Below the pieces are notes generated by a model. The model searched no databases and was not told the origin of the DNA. It was given only the letters and a program-made list of their open reading frames with translations. 64,000 nucleotides of DNA from Deltaproteobacteria bacterium. Lineage in GTDB: Bacteria; Desulfobacterota; DSM-4660; Desulfatiglandales; HGW-15. The stretch lies in assembly GCA_020060215.1 (NCBI GenBank), contig JAGVAP010000123.1, positions 16,123 to 80,122 of the forward strand. Reading direction: 5' to 3'. Position 1 is the stretch's first letter. The number at the start of each line of letters is the position of its first letter. The translations under genes and the position numbers were made by a program. Below are positions 8,977 through 16,498 of the stretch, in pieces.

Positions 8977-9468
8977 TTATTGGAAAATGCCGCCTTGATA
9001 TTCCTGGAGGTCGATCGCCCCTGAAGGCAGCAGCTTTACCAGAAAGTACCCGGAGTTGTTCTGGTTCGACAGATAGATGTCCGCGCTGTTGCAGAACCCC
9101 CGGCCGTCGAAGGTGACCGGGGACGTGGAAAAGGTCAGGGTGTGCCCGGGATCGTCGAACTTGACCCCGCTCCCGTAATCGGACAAGACGACCGTCTTGG
9201 AGACCCCCGAAAGCGTGTACTGATACTGATCGGGCGCCGTGCTGAAAACGACGCTCGTGTTCTCGTTGTTTTTGACCGCCGTCATCTTCATCGACTGCAT
9301 TGTGGAATAGAGATCCCTCGCCGCCTGTTTCAGCCGAAACTGCGGCATCCACATCGAAAAGGCAGGAATCGCAATGGCTGCAAGGATGATCAGGATCGCA
9401 ACGGACACCAGCAACTCTGTGGCAGTGAACCCTGACTCATTCATTTCAGATCCGGCGGAACGGCTCAT
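8977..9468 (-). CDS. FimT/GspH-like minor pseudopilin, copy 1
   Basis: 163 residues. The prepilin signature SG/FTATELLVSVAILIILAA gives Phe at +1 and Glu at +5 after Gly13. It is followed by the conserved IPAFSMWMPQFRLKQAARDLYS core of FimT/GspH pilins and a beta-rich C-terminal domain. The start at 9468 has a GGGAAGAG ribosome-binding sequence. A sigma-54 type promoter lies about 70 nt upstream (9536-9553). The gene at 9847-10314 is a clear paralog: both contain KMxAxKNNxxxxxxxSTxPDQY and a GG/GS-VxFxxPG-like segment. Confidence 0.88.
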   Translation of the reverse strand: MSRSAGSEMNESGFTATELLVSVAILIILAAIAIPAFSMWMPQFRLKQAARDLYSTMQSMKMTAVKNNENTSVVFSTAPDQYQYTLSGVSKTVVLSDYGSGVKFDDPGHTLTFSTSPVTFDGRGFCNSADIYLSNQNNSGYFLVKLLPSGAIDLQEYQGGIFQ

Positions 9469-9846
9469 CTCTTCTCTTCCCTGGACTTCAGATTTTCCTT
9501 ACATGCCCCGGAAAGGGGGTCCTTGCCGGTGGATGTAGCAAAGGCCGTGCCGCTCGGGGTCGCGGATTGAAAGCTGCTGGAATTGAAATGGATATTGGCG
9601 GATGGGGATACTGAAGCGCGGCCTGCGGGGGCGTTTAAGTGTAAATTAATTTGTCATCTGTAAAATGCATTTACACAATGCATTTTCATGCGCTTCTGCA
9701 GGAGCAACCTCCCGGTTGCGATTCCAGCGCCGGTCTCACGATCCGCCGCATCCATCGAAAGCAGGAGCTTGCTCCTAAAGTTCCACGCATTCTATGCGCT
9801 TCTGGAGCAACTCTTCTCGGGGTCGTGGAAAGATCAGGGGACGAGA
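9469..9846. other. Non-coding gap between the two FimT-like genes
   Basis: 378 bp without a convincing gene. It holds the sigma-54 promoter at 9536-9553. It also holds an AT-rich stretch with repeated AATGCATTT at about 9663-9685, and two short stem-loops near 9698-9780 built around CAGGAGCAACC and AGGAGCTTGCTCCT. The latter resembles the core of pseudomonad-type REP sequences, though only one or two copies are present here. Confidence 0.6.
9536..9553 (-). promoter_or_regulatory. Sigma-54 (-24/-12) promoter of the minor-pilin operon
   Basis: Read on the minus strand: GCGGCACGGCCTTTGCTA. GG at 9551-9550 and GC at 9539-9538 are separated by exactly 10 nt, as required for RpoN promoters (consensus TGGCAC-N5-TTGCW). 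It predicts a start near 9526, about 60 nt before the FimT-like gene at 9468. Pilin genes of myxobacteria and Geobacter are known to be RpoN/PilR dependent. Confidence 0.65.
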
Positions 9847-10314
9847 CTAGCGCCAGACGCCGTTCCCGACATGGACCTGCAGCTTGATGATGCCCGTCGA
9901 GAGGGGACCGACTCTGTAGTAAGCGGTGCCATGTTCGTCCGTCAGATAGGCGTAGCCGGAATTGCACGTGCCTCTCGGGTTGAAGGTGATGACGGCGGCT
10001 GCGAAGGTCTGCCCTTGCGGCCCGAGAAACCGGATTCCTCCGCCGTAGTCCCCGAGGGTGACGGTCCTGGTGATCCCCGAAAGATGGTATTGATCAGGTC
10101 CGGTGCTGTAAGAGATGGTGCAGTCCGTGTTGTTCTTGATCGCAATCATCTTGCTCCTGTGCATATTGGAGTAGAGCTCCCGGGCGGCAGCTTTCAACCT
10201 GTAGCCCGGAAGGGCTGCCCTGAACCCCGCTACGGTGATCGCGCCCAGGATGATGAGGACGATGCAGGCGGCCAGAAGTTCCAGCAGTGTAAACCCGGAG
10301 CGGTCTCTGTTCAT
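9847..10314 (-). CDS. FimT/GspH-like minor pseudopilin, copy 2
   Basis: 155 residues starting at 10314 with GAGGAGG 10 nt upstream. Prepilin signature SG/FTLLELLAACIVLIILGA, with Phe +1 and Glu +5. The core ALPGYRLKAAARELYSNM and the KNNTDCTISYSTGPDQYHLSGI segment align with the neighbouring FimT-like gene at 8977-9468, so this is a tandem duplication with divergence. It carries two added cysteines (TDCTI and GTCNSG). It may be the first gene of the whole minor-pilin operon, or separately transcribed from its own sigma-54 sequence at 10473-10489. Confidence 0.87.
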   Translation of the reverse strand: MNRDRSGFTLLELLAACIVLIILGAITVAGFRAALPGYRLKAAARELYSNMHRSKMIAIKNNTDCTISYSTGPDQYHLSGITRTVTLGDYGGGIRFLGPQGQTFAAAVITFNPRGTCNSGYAYLTDEHGTAYYRVGPLSTGIIKLQVHVGNGVWR

Positions 10315-10472
10315 CCATGGACCTCCTCGATCCTAAGAGGTTGATGAAAAAGGCCACATCGCAGATAGATATCCGGGAAGCGGTCGGCGGCAGAAGAAAG
10401 CGGTCGGGCCCTTGCGGTAAGCAGAGCGAACGAGGTCCGCCAGCCGCTTTGATGAATAGTGTATGATCCACT

Positions 10473-10489
10473 GAGCAATCCCTGTGCCA
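10473..10489 (-). promoter_or_regulatory. Sigma-54 (-24/-12) promoter upstream of FimT-like copy 2
   Basis: Minus-strand sequence TGGCACAGGGATTGCTC matches the RpoN consensus TGGCAC-N5-TTGCW at every defined base, with GG (10488-10487) and GC (10476-10475) 10 nt apart. The predicted start is near 10463, leaving a leader of about 150 nt before the gene at 10314. Enhancer sites for an activator such as PilR were not identified. Confidence 0.75.
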
Positions 10490-10663
10490 TCTGGGCGGAA
10501 GTCCGGAACACAAAGATTTTAAAGGGTATTTCTTCCCATGCTCACTTCTTCCCTTCGGTTCGTATGCACAGAAACGGTTGCATCGTGCACTTGTTTTTGT
10601 TTGAATTCTTCCGGGTGGGCTGTTTTTGATGTTCCTGTATAGAGACCGGTGGAGCCCGCCTGC

Positions 10664-10692
10664 CATTTCGACCGAAGGGAGAGATCTCATCC
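10664..10692. repeat. CATTTCGACCGAAGGGAG-type interspersed element
   Basis: A CATTTCGACCGAAGGGAGAG sequence followed by ATCTCATCC. A related copy (TCATTTCGAACGGAGCGAG) is at 28585-28605. Similar elements recur in many bacterial genomes; only two copies are visible here. Confidence 0.45.
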
Positions 10693-10810
10693 TCGCCATG
10701 ACCAACACCTCATTACTTTATTACTCCAACACTCCAACACTCCGGTTGATTTTCCCGGCAAAGCCACCTGGCACTGACCTGGCCCACAGGACCAGGTTTC
10801 CCGCGACGCT

Positions 10811-12196
10811 ATGAAAAGAGAGAATCTCCTGGAGATGACGGTAGACAAGGTGGCCTTCGGCGGCAACGGCGTGGCCAGGAAGGACGGGTTCGTCGTATTC
10901 GTCAGGGGCGGCCTCCCCGGCGACAGGGTCGTGGCCAGGGTCGTCAAGAAGAAGAAGGCCTATGCCGAGGCGGTCATCTCCGAGATCCTCGAACCCTCCC
11001 CGGACCGGGCAGCGGCCCCATGCCCCTACTTCGGCCGGTGCGGCGGGTGCAGGTGGCAGCACGCGCGCTACGCACGGCAGCTCGAGTACAAGAGGGATCA
11101 CGTAAAGGAGGCGCTGGCGCATATCGCCTCGCTGGACCCGACCGTGGTCCGAGATACGATTCCCTCGGAGAACGAGTACGGTTATCGAAACAAGATGGAG
11201 TTCTCCTTTTCCACCCGTCCATGGCTTCCCCCCGAGGAGTTCGAAAAAAACCCTGGAGGGGAGGGATTTGCGCTGGGGCTGCACGTCCCCGGGACCTTCG
11301 ACAAGGTCATGGACATGGAGGCGTGCCTCCTCCAGCCCGAGACCGGCAACAGGATCTTGAGGGCGGTGAAGGGGTTTGCAAGGGGTTCGGGTCTGCCGGC
11401 CTATGGGATCAAGAGCCATGAGGGGTTCTGGCGTTTCCTCACCATCCGCCACAGCGATTTCTTCGACGAATGGATGGTCAACGTGGTCACCAGCGAGGAA
11501 AACCCCGAAGTCATGGCCGCCCTGGCAGGCGCCCTCCATGACGAGTTCGGCAACCTGCGAACTGTGGTCAACAACATCAGCCGGAGGAAGGCCTCCATTG
11601 CAGTCGGTGAAAAGGAGGTCGTCGTCCGGGGTCCGGGTATGATCACGGACAGGCTGGGGCGGTTCCAGTTCAGGATATCGGCGAATTCATTCTTTCAGAC
11701 CAACTCCCGAACCGCCGCCAGGCTGTATGAAAAGGTTGCGGAGTTCGCGGAGCTGAAGGGAAATGAAAAGGTGCTTGACCTCTACAGCGGAACCGGGACC
11801 ATACCGATCTTCCTCAGCCCATTCACCAGGGGCGAGGTGCTGGGCATGGAGATCAACGGGGTGGCGGTTCAGGACGCGGAGAGGAACTGCAGGCTGAACA
11901 ACATCGACCAGTGTCGATTCATGATCGGCGATATCAGGGAGACCCTCGCCGCTACCCGATTCCGGCCGGACGTGCTGATCATCGATCCGCCGAGGAGCGG
12001 GATGCACAAGGATGCTGTGGCAGGGGCTTTGGACCTTGGGGCCGAGCGGGTCGTGTACGTCTCCTGCAACCCTTCGACGCTCGCCAGGGACCTCGAGATC
12101 ATGGCCGGAACATACGAGGTCGTGGAGGTCCAGCCCTTTGACATGTTCCCGCACACGTACCATGTGGAGGCCGTCACCAAGCTGGTGCGCAGGTGA
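10811..12196 (+). CDS. rlmD: 23S rRNA (uracil-5-)-methyltransferase, RumA/RlmD type
   Basis: 461 residues. Order: N-terminal TRAM RNA-binding domain (residues 1-60, VDKVAFGGNGVARKDG); cysteines C71, C77 and C80 in CPYFGRCGGC plus C172, which match the four ligands of the [4Fe-4S] cluster in RumA; a Rossmann SAM-binding motif VLDLYSGTGTIPIF; IIDPPRSGMH; and the catalytic cysteine in YVSCNPSTLARD. It methylates a uridine in 23S rRNA using SAM. The exact target (U1939 in E. coli RlmD) is inferred; RlmC or another RumA subgroup is possible. The ribosome-binding site before the ATG is weak. It stands alone, divergent from the minor-pilin operon. Confidence 0.88.
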   Translation: MKRENLLEMTVDKVAFGGNGVARKDGFVVFVRGGLPGDRVVARVVKKKKAYAEAVISEILEPSPDRAAAPCPYFGRCGGCRWQHARYARQLEYKRDHVKEALAHIASLDPTVVRDTIPSENEYGYRNKMEFSFSTRPWLPPEEFEKNPGGEGFALGLHVPGTFDKVMDMEACLLQPETGNRILRAVKGFARGSGLPAYGIKSHEGFWRFLTIRHSDFFDEWMVNVVTSEENPEVMAALAGALHDEFGNLRTVVNNISRRKASIAVGEKEVVVRGPGMITDRLGRFQFRISANSFFQTNSRTAARLYEKVAEFAELKGNEKVLDLYSGTGTIPIFLSPFTRGEVLGMEINGVAVQDAERNCRLNNIDQCRFMIGDIRETLAATRFRPDVLIIDPPRSGMHKDAVAGALDLGAERVVYVSCNPSTLARDLEIMAGTYEVVEVQPFDMFPHTYHVEAVTKLVRR

Positions 12197-12234
12197 GTGT
12201 CAAAGCCCCAAGCTGAAGTATCAAATGAAATCTG

Positions 12235-12263
12235 TTGACAATTCCGGCCGTGCCTGTATTAAT
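12235..12263 (+). promoter_or_regulatory. Sigma-70 type promoter for rpsU leader
   Basis: TTGACA (12235-12240), 17-nt spacer, ATTAAT (12258-12263; 4 of 6 matches to TATAAT). It lies just after the rlmD stop and 350 nt ahead of rpsU, with an AT-rich downstream flank. Confidence 0.55.
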
Positions 12264-12269
12264 TATTTT

Positions 12270-12579
12270 TTTGGATTCAGGCCGTATGAGATTCGAGAGT
12301 GGCGCGGCTCGTCGGGCTCAAACCGGACGATGCGTTGAGCGCGGCGGCTCCAACGGATAAAAGGGGGTGATTTCCATAACCGGAAGTCGGCAGAGGTACA
12401 GACGGGGAAAATTGCCTTTCGGTTTCATCATACCTCCCTGCGAACGGGTATGGTAGATGCTCTCCGGCTTCCTTGTCGGCTTCGAACCCGCTCTTCCCGG
12501 GAAGGACGGGCCTGAAGCGGATTGAGAACGCAGCAAGGAATGATCCGGGCATCTCCGGTATGGGGATGCTTTTTTTCTT
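12270..12579 (+). ncRNA. Long structured leader (or small RNA) upstream of rpsU
   Basis: From the predicted start near 12270 to the T-tract ending near 12579 there is about 310 nt with no good ORF. It contains several hairpins: CATACC pairing with GGTATG around 12432-12455, and CTTCCCGGGAAG near 12494. It ends in an intrinsic terminator 36 nt before rpsU. This arrangement fits either an attenuated r-protein leader or an independent small RNA. I compared it by eye with 6S RNA, SRP RNA, tmRNA and RNase P signatures and did not find a match. Confidence 0.4.
12549..12579 (+). terminator. Intrinsic terminator/attenuator before rpsU
   Basis: Stem GCATCTCC (12549-12556) pairs with GGGGATGC (12562-12569) over 8 bp with one G-T pair, followed by seven T residues at 12570-12576. 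It lies upstream of rpsU on the same strand, so it would either end a leader RNA or act as an attenuator. Confidence 0.75.
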
Positions 12580-12614
12580 AAGCCCTTTTTCCAGAGGAGG
12601 AGCATAGCAGCACC

Positions 12615-12803
12615 ATGAAGGTCATCGTTCAGGACAACCAGATCGAGAAGGCGCTGAGGGATCTCAAGAAGAAGCTTACAAAAGAAGGGTTCTTCTCGGA
12701 GATCAAGGAGCGCCGCTTTTATGACAAACCCAGCGTACAGAAAAAGAAGAAGCAGGCCAAGGCGGCCAAGAGAAGAAGAAAAAGGATGAGGAAGATGTAC
12801 TAG
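12615..12803 (+). CDS. rpsU: 30S ribosomal protein S21
   Basis: 62 residues, the usual length. MKVIVQDNQIEKALRDLKKK at the N-terminus and a very basic C-terminus (KKKKQAKAAKRRRKRMRK) are typical of bS21. AGAGGAGGAG lies 12 nt before the ATG. S21 helps start-site selection on the small ribosomal subunit. It is not next to dnaG or rpoD as in E. coli but stands alone after rlmD, with its own leader and terminator-like hairpin upstream. Confidence 0.95.
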   Translation: MKVIVQDNQIEKALRDLKKKLTKEGFFSEIKERRFYDKPSVQKKKKQAKAAKRRRKRMRKMY

Positions 12804-12859
12804 ACCACGAGCCCTCGGTCCCCCCAGACGGATACCTGAGCCCGCTCCCACGCTGCTTC

Positions 12860-12896
12860 TGCGGAAAGATCGCTTCCTCGAGGCGATCTTTCCGCA
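12860..12896. repeat. Perfect 14-bp inverted repeat downstream of rpsU
   Basis: TGCGGAAAGATCGC (12860-12873), 9-nt loop, then its exact complement at 12883-12896. No T-tract follows on either strand. It probably forms a stable 3' hairpin on the rpsU mRNA, or acts as a Rho-independent-like stop without a U-run. Confidence 0.7.
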
Positions 12897-12970
12897 CCCG
12901 AATCGCCTTTAAGAAGACTGATACTCCATCGAGGGATCATGACCAAGTGATACCTTTTGTTACGTTTTTC

Positions 12971-12998
12971 TTGACAAAAGGACACTGAACAGATAAAT
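12971..12998 (+). promoter_or_regulatory. Candidate promoter of the qrc operon
   Basis: TTGACA at 12971-12976 is followed 15-17 nt later by an AT-rich GATAAATA. The -35 is exact and the -10 is weak. About 65 nt precede the qrcA start at 13061. Confidence 0.4.
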
Positions 12999-13060
12999 AC
13001 CCAAATTGCTTAGTCCTTTCTTCTTTCCTGAAAAAACAATGCAATCAGAGGGTTGACCAA

Positions 13061-13786
13061 ATGGAAAACCAAACGAACTCTTCTGGAAAATCTCCGAAGA
13101 GAGGATGGATCAGTTCGCTCATCGACCTGGTTCTCTCTTACTATGCCGACCTGGTCTCCAGGCCTTTCGGAAGCGGGCTGGTCTACTTTCTGGCGGGGAT
13201 GTTTCCCGCCCTGATCGTAGGCTGGCTTGTTTTTCCGCTGGCCCTGTATTCAGGGCAGGAGCAGCCCCTGCGCTTCAGTCATGTCATCCATACCAACCCG
13301 GACATCGGCATTTCGGGAGATACGGAAACGGAGAGGTGCCTCTACTGCCACTCTTTCCGGGATGACGGTACCTTTTCGGGTATACCCAAGAACGAGACCT
13401 GCATGGAATGCCACAGCGACGTGGACGCCCCCTTGGGGGAGGACCCCGAGGAGAAGAGATTTCTGACCGAGTATGCGGCAAAGGAAAAAGAGGTCCCCTG
13501 GCTTTCCTACTATCGGCAGCCCGACTGCGTCTATTTTTCCCATATCGCACATGTGAAGATGGGGAACCTGGACTGCCGCACCTGTCACGGCGACCACGGC
13601 CGCAGCGACGTGTTGCCCGTCCACCAGAAGAACCGTATAACGGGTTACAGCAGAAACATCTGGGGGATGAACATCGCGGGATACAAGTCCAAGCCCTGGG
13701 ATCGAATGAAGATGGATGACTGCGGTGAATGCCATGATCAGAGAGGTCTCCCGCAGAACAACAACTGCTTTGTCTGTCACAAGTGA
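13061..13786 (+). CDS. qrcA: Qrc complex multiheme cytochrome c subunit
   Basis: 241 residues. One N-terminal membrane anchor (residues 36-64, FGSGLVYFLAGMFPALIVGW) and a periplasmic domain with five CxxCH heme sites at residues 93, 114, 172, 221 and 236. QrcA of Desulfovibrio is described as hexaheme; here a lone cysteine in DCVYFSHIAH (C156) is the only candidate for an unusual sixth attachment, which is inference. QrcA takes electrons from periplasmic cytochrome c3 (from H2 or formate oxidation) and passes them through QrcBC to menaquinone at QrcD. First gene of qrcABCD. Confidence 0.92.
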   Translation: MENQTNSSGKSPKRGWISSLIDLVLSYYADLVSRPFGSGLVYFLAGMFPALIVGWLVFPLALYSGQEQPLRFSHVIHTNPDIGISGDTETERCLYCHSFRDDGTFSGIPKNETCMECHSDVDAPLGEDPEEKRFLTEYAAKEKEVPWLSYYRQPDCVYFSHIAHVKMGNLDCRTCHGDHGRSDVLPVHQKNRITGYSRNIWGMNIAGYKSKPWDRMKMDDCGECHDQRGLPQNNNCFVCHK

Positions 13787-13861
13787 CGACAATCGGCACA
13801 ACCCCGAACCTTGAACCTTTGAACCTCTGAACGGGTGTTCAAAGCATAGGGGAACAGAGCG

Positions 13862-16363
13862 ATGGAATTGAACATGAAGAATCTTGTGAAGTGGACCGCC
13901 TTCAATAGACGGAATTTCATCAAGCTGCTGATCGGCGGTGCAGCAGGAATACACCTGACCCCGCTTCCCTGGAAGCTGATGGACGACAGCGCCATCTGGA
14001 CCCAGACATGGCCCTGGATCCCGGTCCCGCCGAGGGGCGAGTTCACCCACGTCAAGTCCGTCTGTCAGCTTTGTTCCGGGGGTTGTGGAATCGAGGTCAG
14101 AAAAGTCGACGACAGGGCGGTCAAGATCGAGGGCCGTAACGACTTTCCCGTGAATCCAGGAGGCATCTGCCCCTTAGGGGCCGGCGGTCTCCAACTCCTC
14201 TATGATGAGACCGTTCGGTTCCCCGGACCGATGCGGAGGGTAGGACCCAGGGGCTCCGGGGAGTTCCTGGAGATCACCTGGGATGAGGCGATCAAAGAGG
14301 TTGCGCAGCGTATTGGAGCCCTGAGGGCGCAGAAAAGACCCGAGGCCATTGCGGCCGTCGACGGGAACGGGGACGGAACCACGACCGCAGTCCTGGTACA
14401 AAGGCTCATGGAGGCATGCGGAAGCCCCAACTACGTCAGGATGCCCACTGCGGAGGATACGTATTCCATTGCGAACCGGCTGATGACGGGAAATGAAGGC
14501 CCCATGGCCTATGACCTGGAAAATGCCGATTTCATCCTGAGCTTCGGCTGCGGCCTGATCGAGGGCTGGGGTACCCCCGGCCGGATGCTCAATGCCTGGT
14601 CCATCTGGAACCAGGACCCCTCGAACAAGAAGGTCCGCGTGGTCCAGGTTGAGGCCAGGAGCTCCAATACCGCCTCCAAGGCGGACCACTGGGTTGCCCC
14701 CTATCCGGGAACCGAGGGGGCGCTGGCGCTTGGTCTCGCTCACGTCATCATCAAGGAAGCGCTCTTCGACAATTATTTCGTGTCCAACCACTCCTTCGGT
14801 TTCAATGACTGGACGTCCCCCGATGGAAAGTCGCACCAGGGATTCCGCACGGTCGTGCTCCAGAAGTACTCGCCCCAGGCGGTCGCGAAGATCACCGGGG
14901 TGGATCCGGGGCAGATCGCCTCCCTGGCCCGCGCCTTCGCCAAGGCCAAGGCGCCGGTAGCCCTTTGCGGGAAGGGCAAAGGCACCATGAGCGGCGACGT
15001 GCTGGAATTCATGGCCGTTCAGGCCCTCAACGGCCTGGTCGGCAACATCAACAAGGCGGGCGGCGTCCTGTTGCACGACCCCCTGCCTTTCACTCCTCTT
15101 CCCGCGGTGGAAAAGGACGGGATCGCTTCCGAGGGGTTGAGAAAGGGTCGTCTCGACCTTGCCGGTACCAAGGGCTATCCCTTTGCCCGATCGCTCGCCA
15201 ACAACTTCGCGGAAGCCGTTGTCAACAGCCATTCGTCCCCCGTGGACCTGCTCCTCGTTTTTGCGGCCAATCCGGCCTATGACCTGCCGCACACGGGGCC
15301 CTTCTCCTATGCCATGCAGAAGGTGCCGTTCATCGTGAGTTTTTCTCCTTACAGGGACGAGACCGCCCTCATGGCAGACCTCGTGCTCCCGGATCATACA
15401 TACCTGGAGAAGAAGGAGGATGTGGTCTGGCCTGCGGGTCTCCAGTATCCCCTTTGCGGCGTCTCGACCCCTGTCGTGAAACCGGTTTACAGAACCATGC
15501 AGAGCGGAGACGCGATCATCCGGCTGGCACAGGCTGTCGGAGGCACGGTCGGGGCATCCTTCCCGTGGAAGGGCTTCGAAGAGCCCATGAAGGCGCGGTT
15601 CAAGGGCTTGGCCGATTCGATCGGCGGTACCACCGTGTACAAAGAAGGGCTCACTCCGTGGAAGCGACTCAAGGACCGCGTGCCCGTGGAAACGGACTAC
15701 AGCTCCTTCGAAGACCTGTGGAAGAAGTTATCGGCCAACGGCCTCTGGTATCGGCCTTCGCACGAGTTCAAGCGGTGGGAAATCATCTTCAAGACGCCCT
15801 CCAAGAGGTTTGAATTCTACAGCGCCGGCCTGGAGCGCACCGTAGCGACCCTTGCACAAGGGACCAGTCCGAAGTCGGCCATGGAGCGCATGGGGATTGC
15901 AGCCGAAGGAGACGAGGCCTTCCTGCCCCACTTTGAGAAGCCCAGGACAGTAGCGGGCAGGGAAAAGTACCCACTCCTGCTTATGCCTTATGAGCTGATC
16001 AACCTCGGGTGCGGATTTGTCCCCACCCCTCCCTATCTGCAGAAGACCCTTTTTGATGATCAAATTCGAAAAAACGATTCCTTTGCTGACATCAACCCTG
16101 AGACCGCCGCCATGTATGGTTTGAAACAAGGCGACGCCGTTTACATCGAGTCTCACCATGGCCGGGTCAGGGCGAGGGTCAATCTGGCGGCAGGGGTTAT
16201 GCCCGGGGTCCTCTTCCTCCCTATGGGTCTGGGGCACAAGGGGTTTGGGGAGTTTCTCAGGGGAAAAGGGGCCAACCCGGGGACGATCGTCGAGACCCGC
16301 AAGGACCCGATCGGCGGACAGGCGGTCTGGTGGGAGACCAGGGTCAGGGTCACAAAAGTCTAA
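13862..16363 (+). CDS. qrcB: Qrc complex molybdopterin-oxidoreductase-family subunit
   Basis: 833 residues. A twin-arginine-like export signal, NRRNFIKLLIGGAAGI (residues 15-30), is followed by cysteines C68, C71, C75 and C103 (CxxCxxxC...C), the [4Fe-4S] ligands of the molybdopterin oxidoreductase family. The catalytic domain and a C-terminal dinucleotide-binding-like domain follow (ESHHGRVRARVNLAAGVMPGV). In characterised Qrc complexes this subunit lacks molybdenum and is thought to be structural and electron-conducting. The start at 13862 has GGGGAA upstream; ATG at 13874 is an alternative. The downstream gap (16364-16498) contains a repeat. Confidence 0.92.
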   Translation: MELNMKNLVKWTAFNRRNFIKLLIGGAAGIHLTPLPWKLMDDSAIWTQTWPWIPVPPRGEFTHVKSVCQLCSGGCGIEVRKVDDRAVKIEGRNDFPVNPGGICPLGAGGLQLLYDETVRFPGPMRRVGPRGSGEFLEITWDEAIKEVAQRIGALRAQKRPEAIAAVDGNGDGTTTAVLVQRLMEACGSPNYVRMPTAEDTYSIANRLMTGNEGPMAYDLENADFILSFGCGLIEGWGTPGRMLNAWSIWNQDPSNKKVRVVQVEARSSNTASKADHWVAPYPGTEGALALGLAHVIIKEALFDNYFVSNHSFGFNDWTSPDGKSHQGFRTVVLQKYSPQAVAKITGVDPGQIASLARAFAKAKAPVALCGKGKGTMSGDVLEFMAVQALNGLVGNINKAGGVLLHDPLPFTPLPAVEKDGIASEGLRKGRLDLAGTKGYPFARSLANNFAEAVVNSHSSPVDLLLVFAANPAYDLPHTGPFSYAMQKVPFIVSFSPYRDETALMADLVLPDHTYLEKKEDVVWPAGLQYPLCGVSTPVVKPVYRTMQSGDAIIRLAQAVGGTVGASFPWKGFEEPMKARFKGLADSIGGTTVYKEGLTPWKRLKDRVPVETDYSSFEDLWKKLSANGLWYRPSHEFKRWEIIFKTPSKRFEFYSAGLERTVATLAQGTSPKSAMERMGIAAEGDEAFLPHFEKPRTVAGREKYPLLLMPYELINLGCGFVPTPPYLQKTLFDDQIRKNDSFADINPETAAMYGLKQGDAVYIESHHGRVRARVNLAAGVMPGVLFLPMGLGHKGFGEFLRGKGANPGTIVETRKDPIGGQAVWWETRVRVTKV

Positions 16364-16490
16364 GTTGGAGGTTGGAGGAGCGGCCCTTCGGGCCTTGAGG
16401 CTGGAGGCAAGAAACGGAAACGCATTGCCTCCCCGTCCTAAAGTGAGTGAAACGAACGCTCCTCCAGGCCTCTAACCGCGAAGCGTAAGG
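16364..16490. repeat. Palindromic intergenic repeat between qrcB and qrcC
   Basis: Tandem TTGGAGG words (16365-16380) on the left and CTCCTCCAGGCCTCTAACC on the right form imperfect inverted arms. Inside is a GCGGCCCTTCGGGCC hairpin. It is one of many such elements in the window. Here it interrupts an operon rather than ending one. Confidence 0.6.
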
Positions 16491-16498
16491 GGTAACTG

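Larger units (their letters stand above)
10315..10810. other. Non-coding gap between divergent minor-pilin operon and rlmD
   Basis: 496 bp. Contents: the sigma-54 promoter at 10473-10489 (minus strand); a CATTTCGACCGAAGGGAGAG element at 10664 that recurs in related form at 28585; and direct repeats of AACACTCC at about 10723-10742. I see no convincing sigma-70 promoter or gene here. Confidence 0.6.

Noticed and set aside
12270..12579. 6S RNA, SRP RNA, tmRNA or RNase P RNA upstream of rpsU
   Set aside because: None of the conserved cores (SRP GGTCAGG..GGAAG..AGCA, tmRNA T-arm and tag, RNase P GAGGAAAGTCC) is present; left as an unnamed leader or ncRNA.
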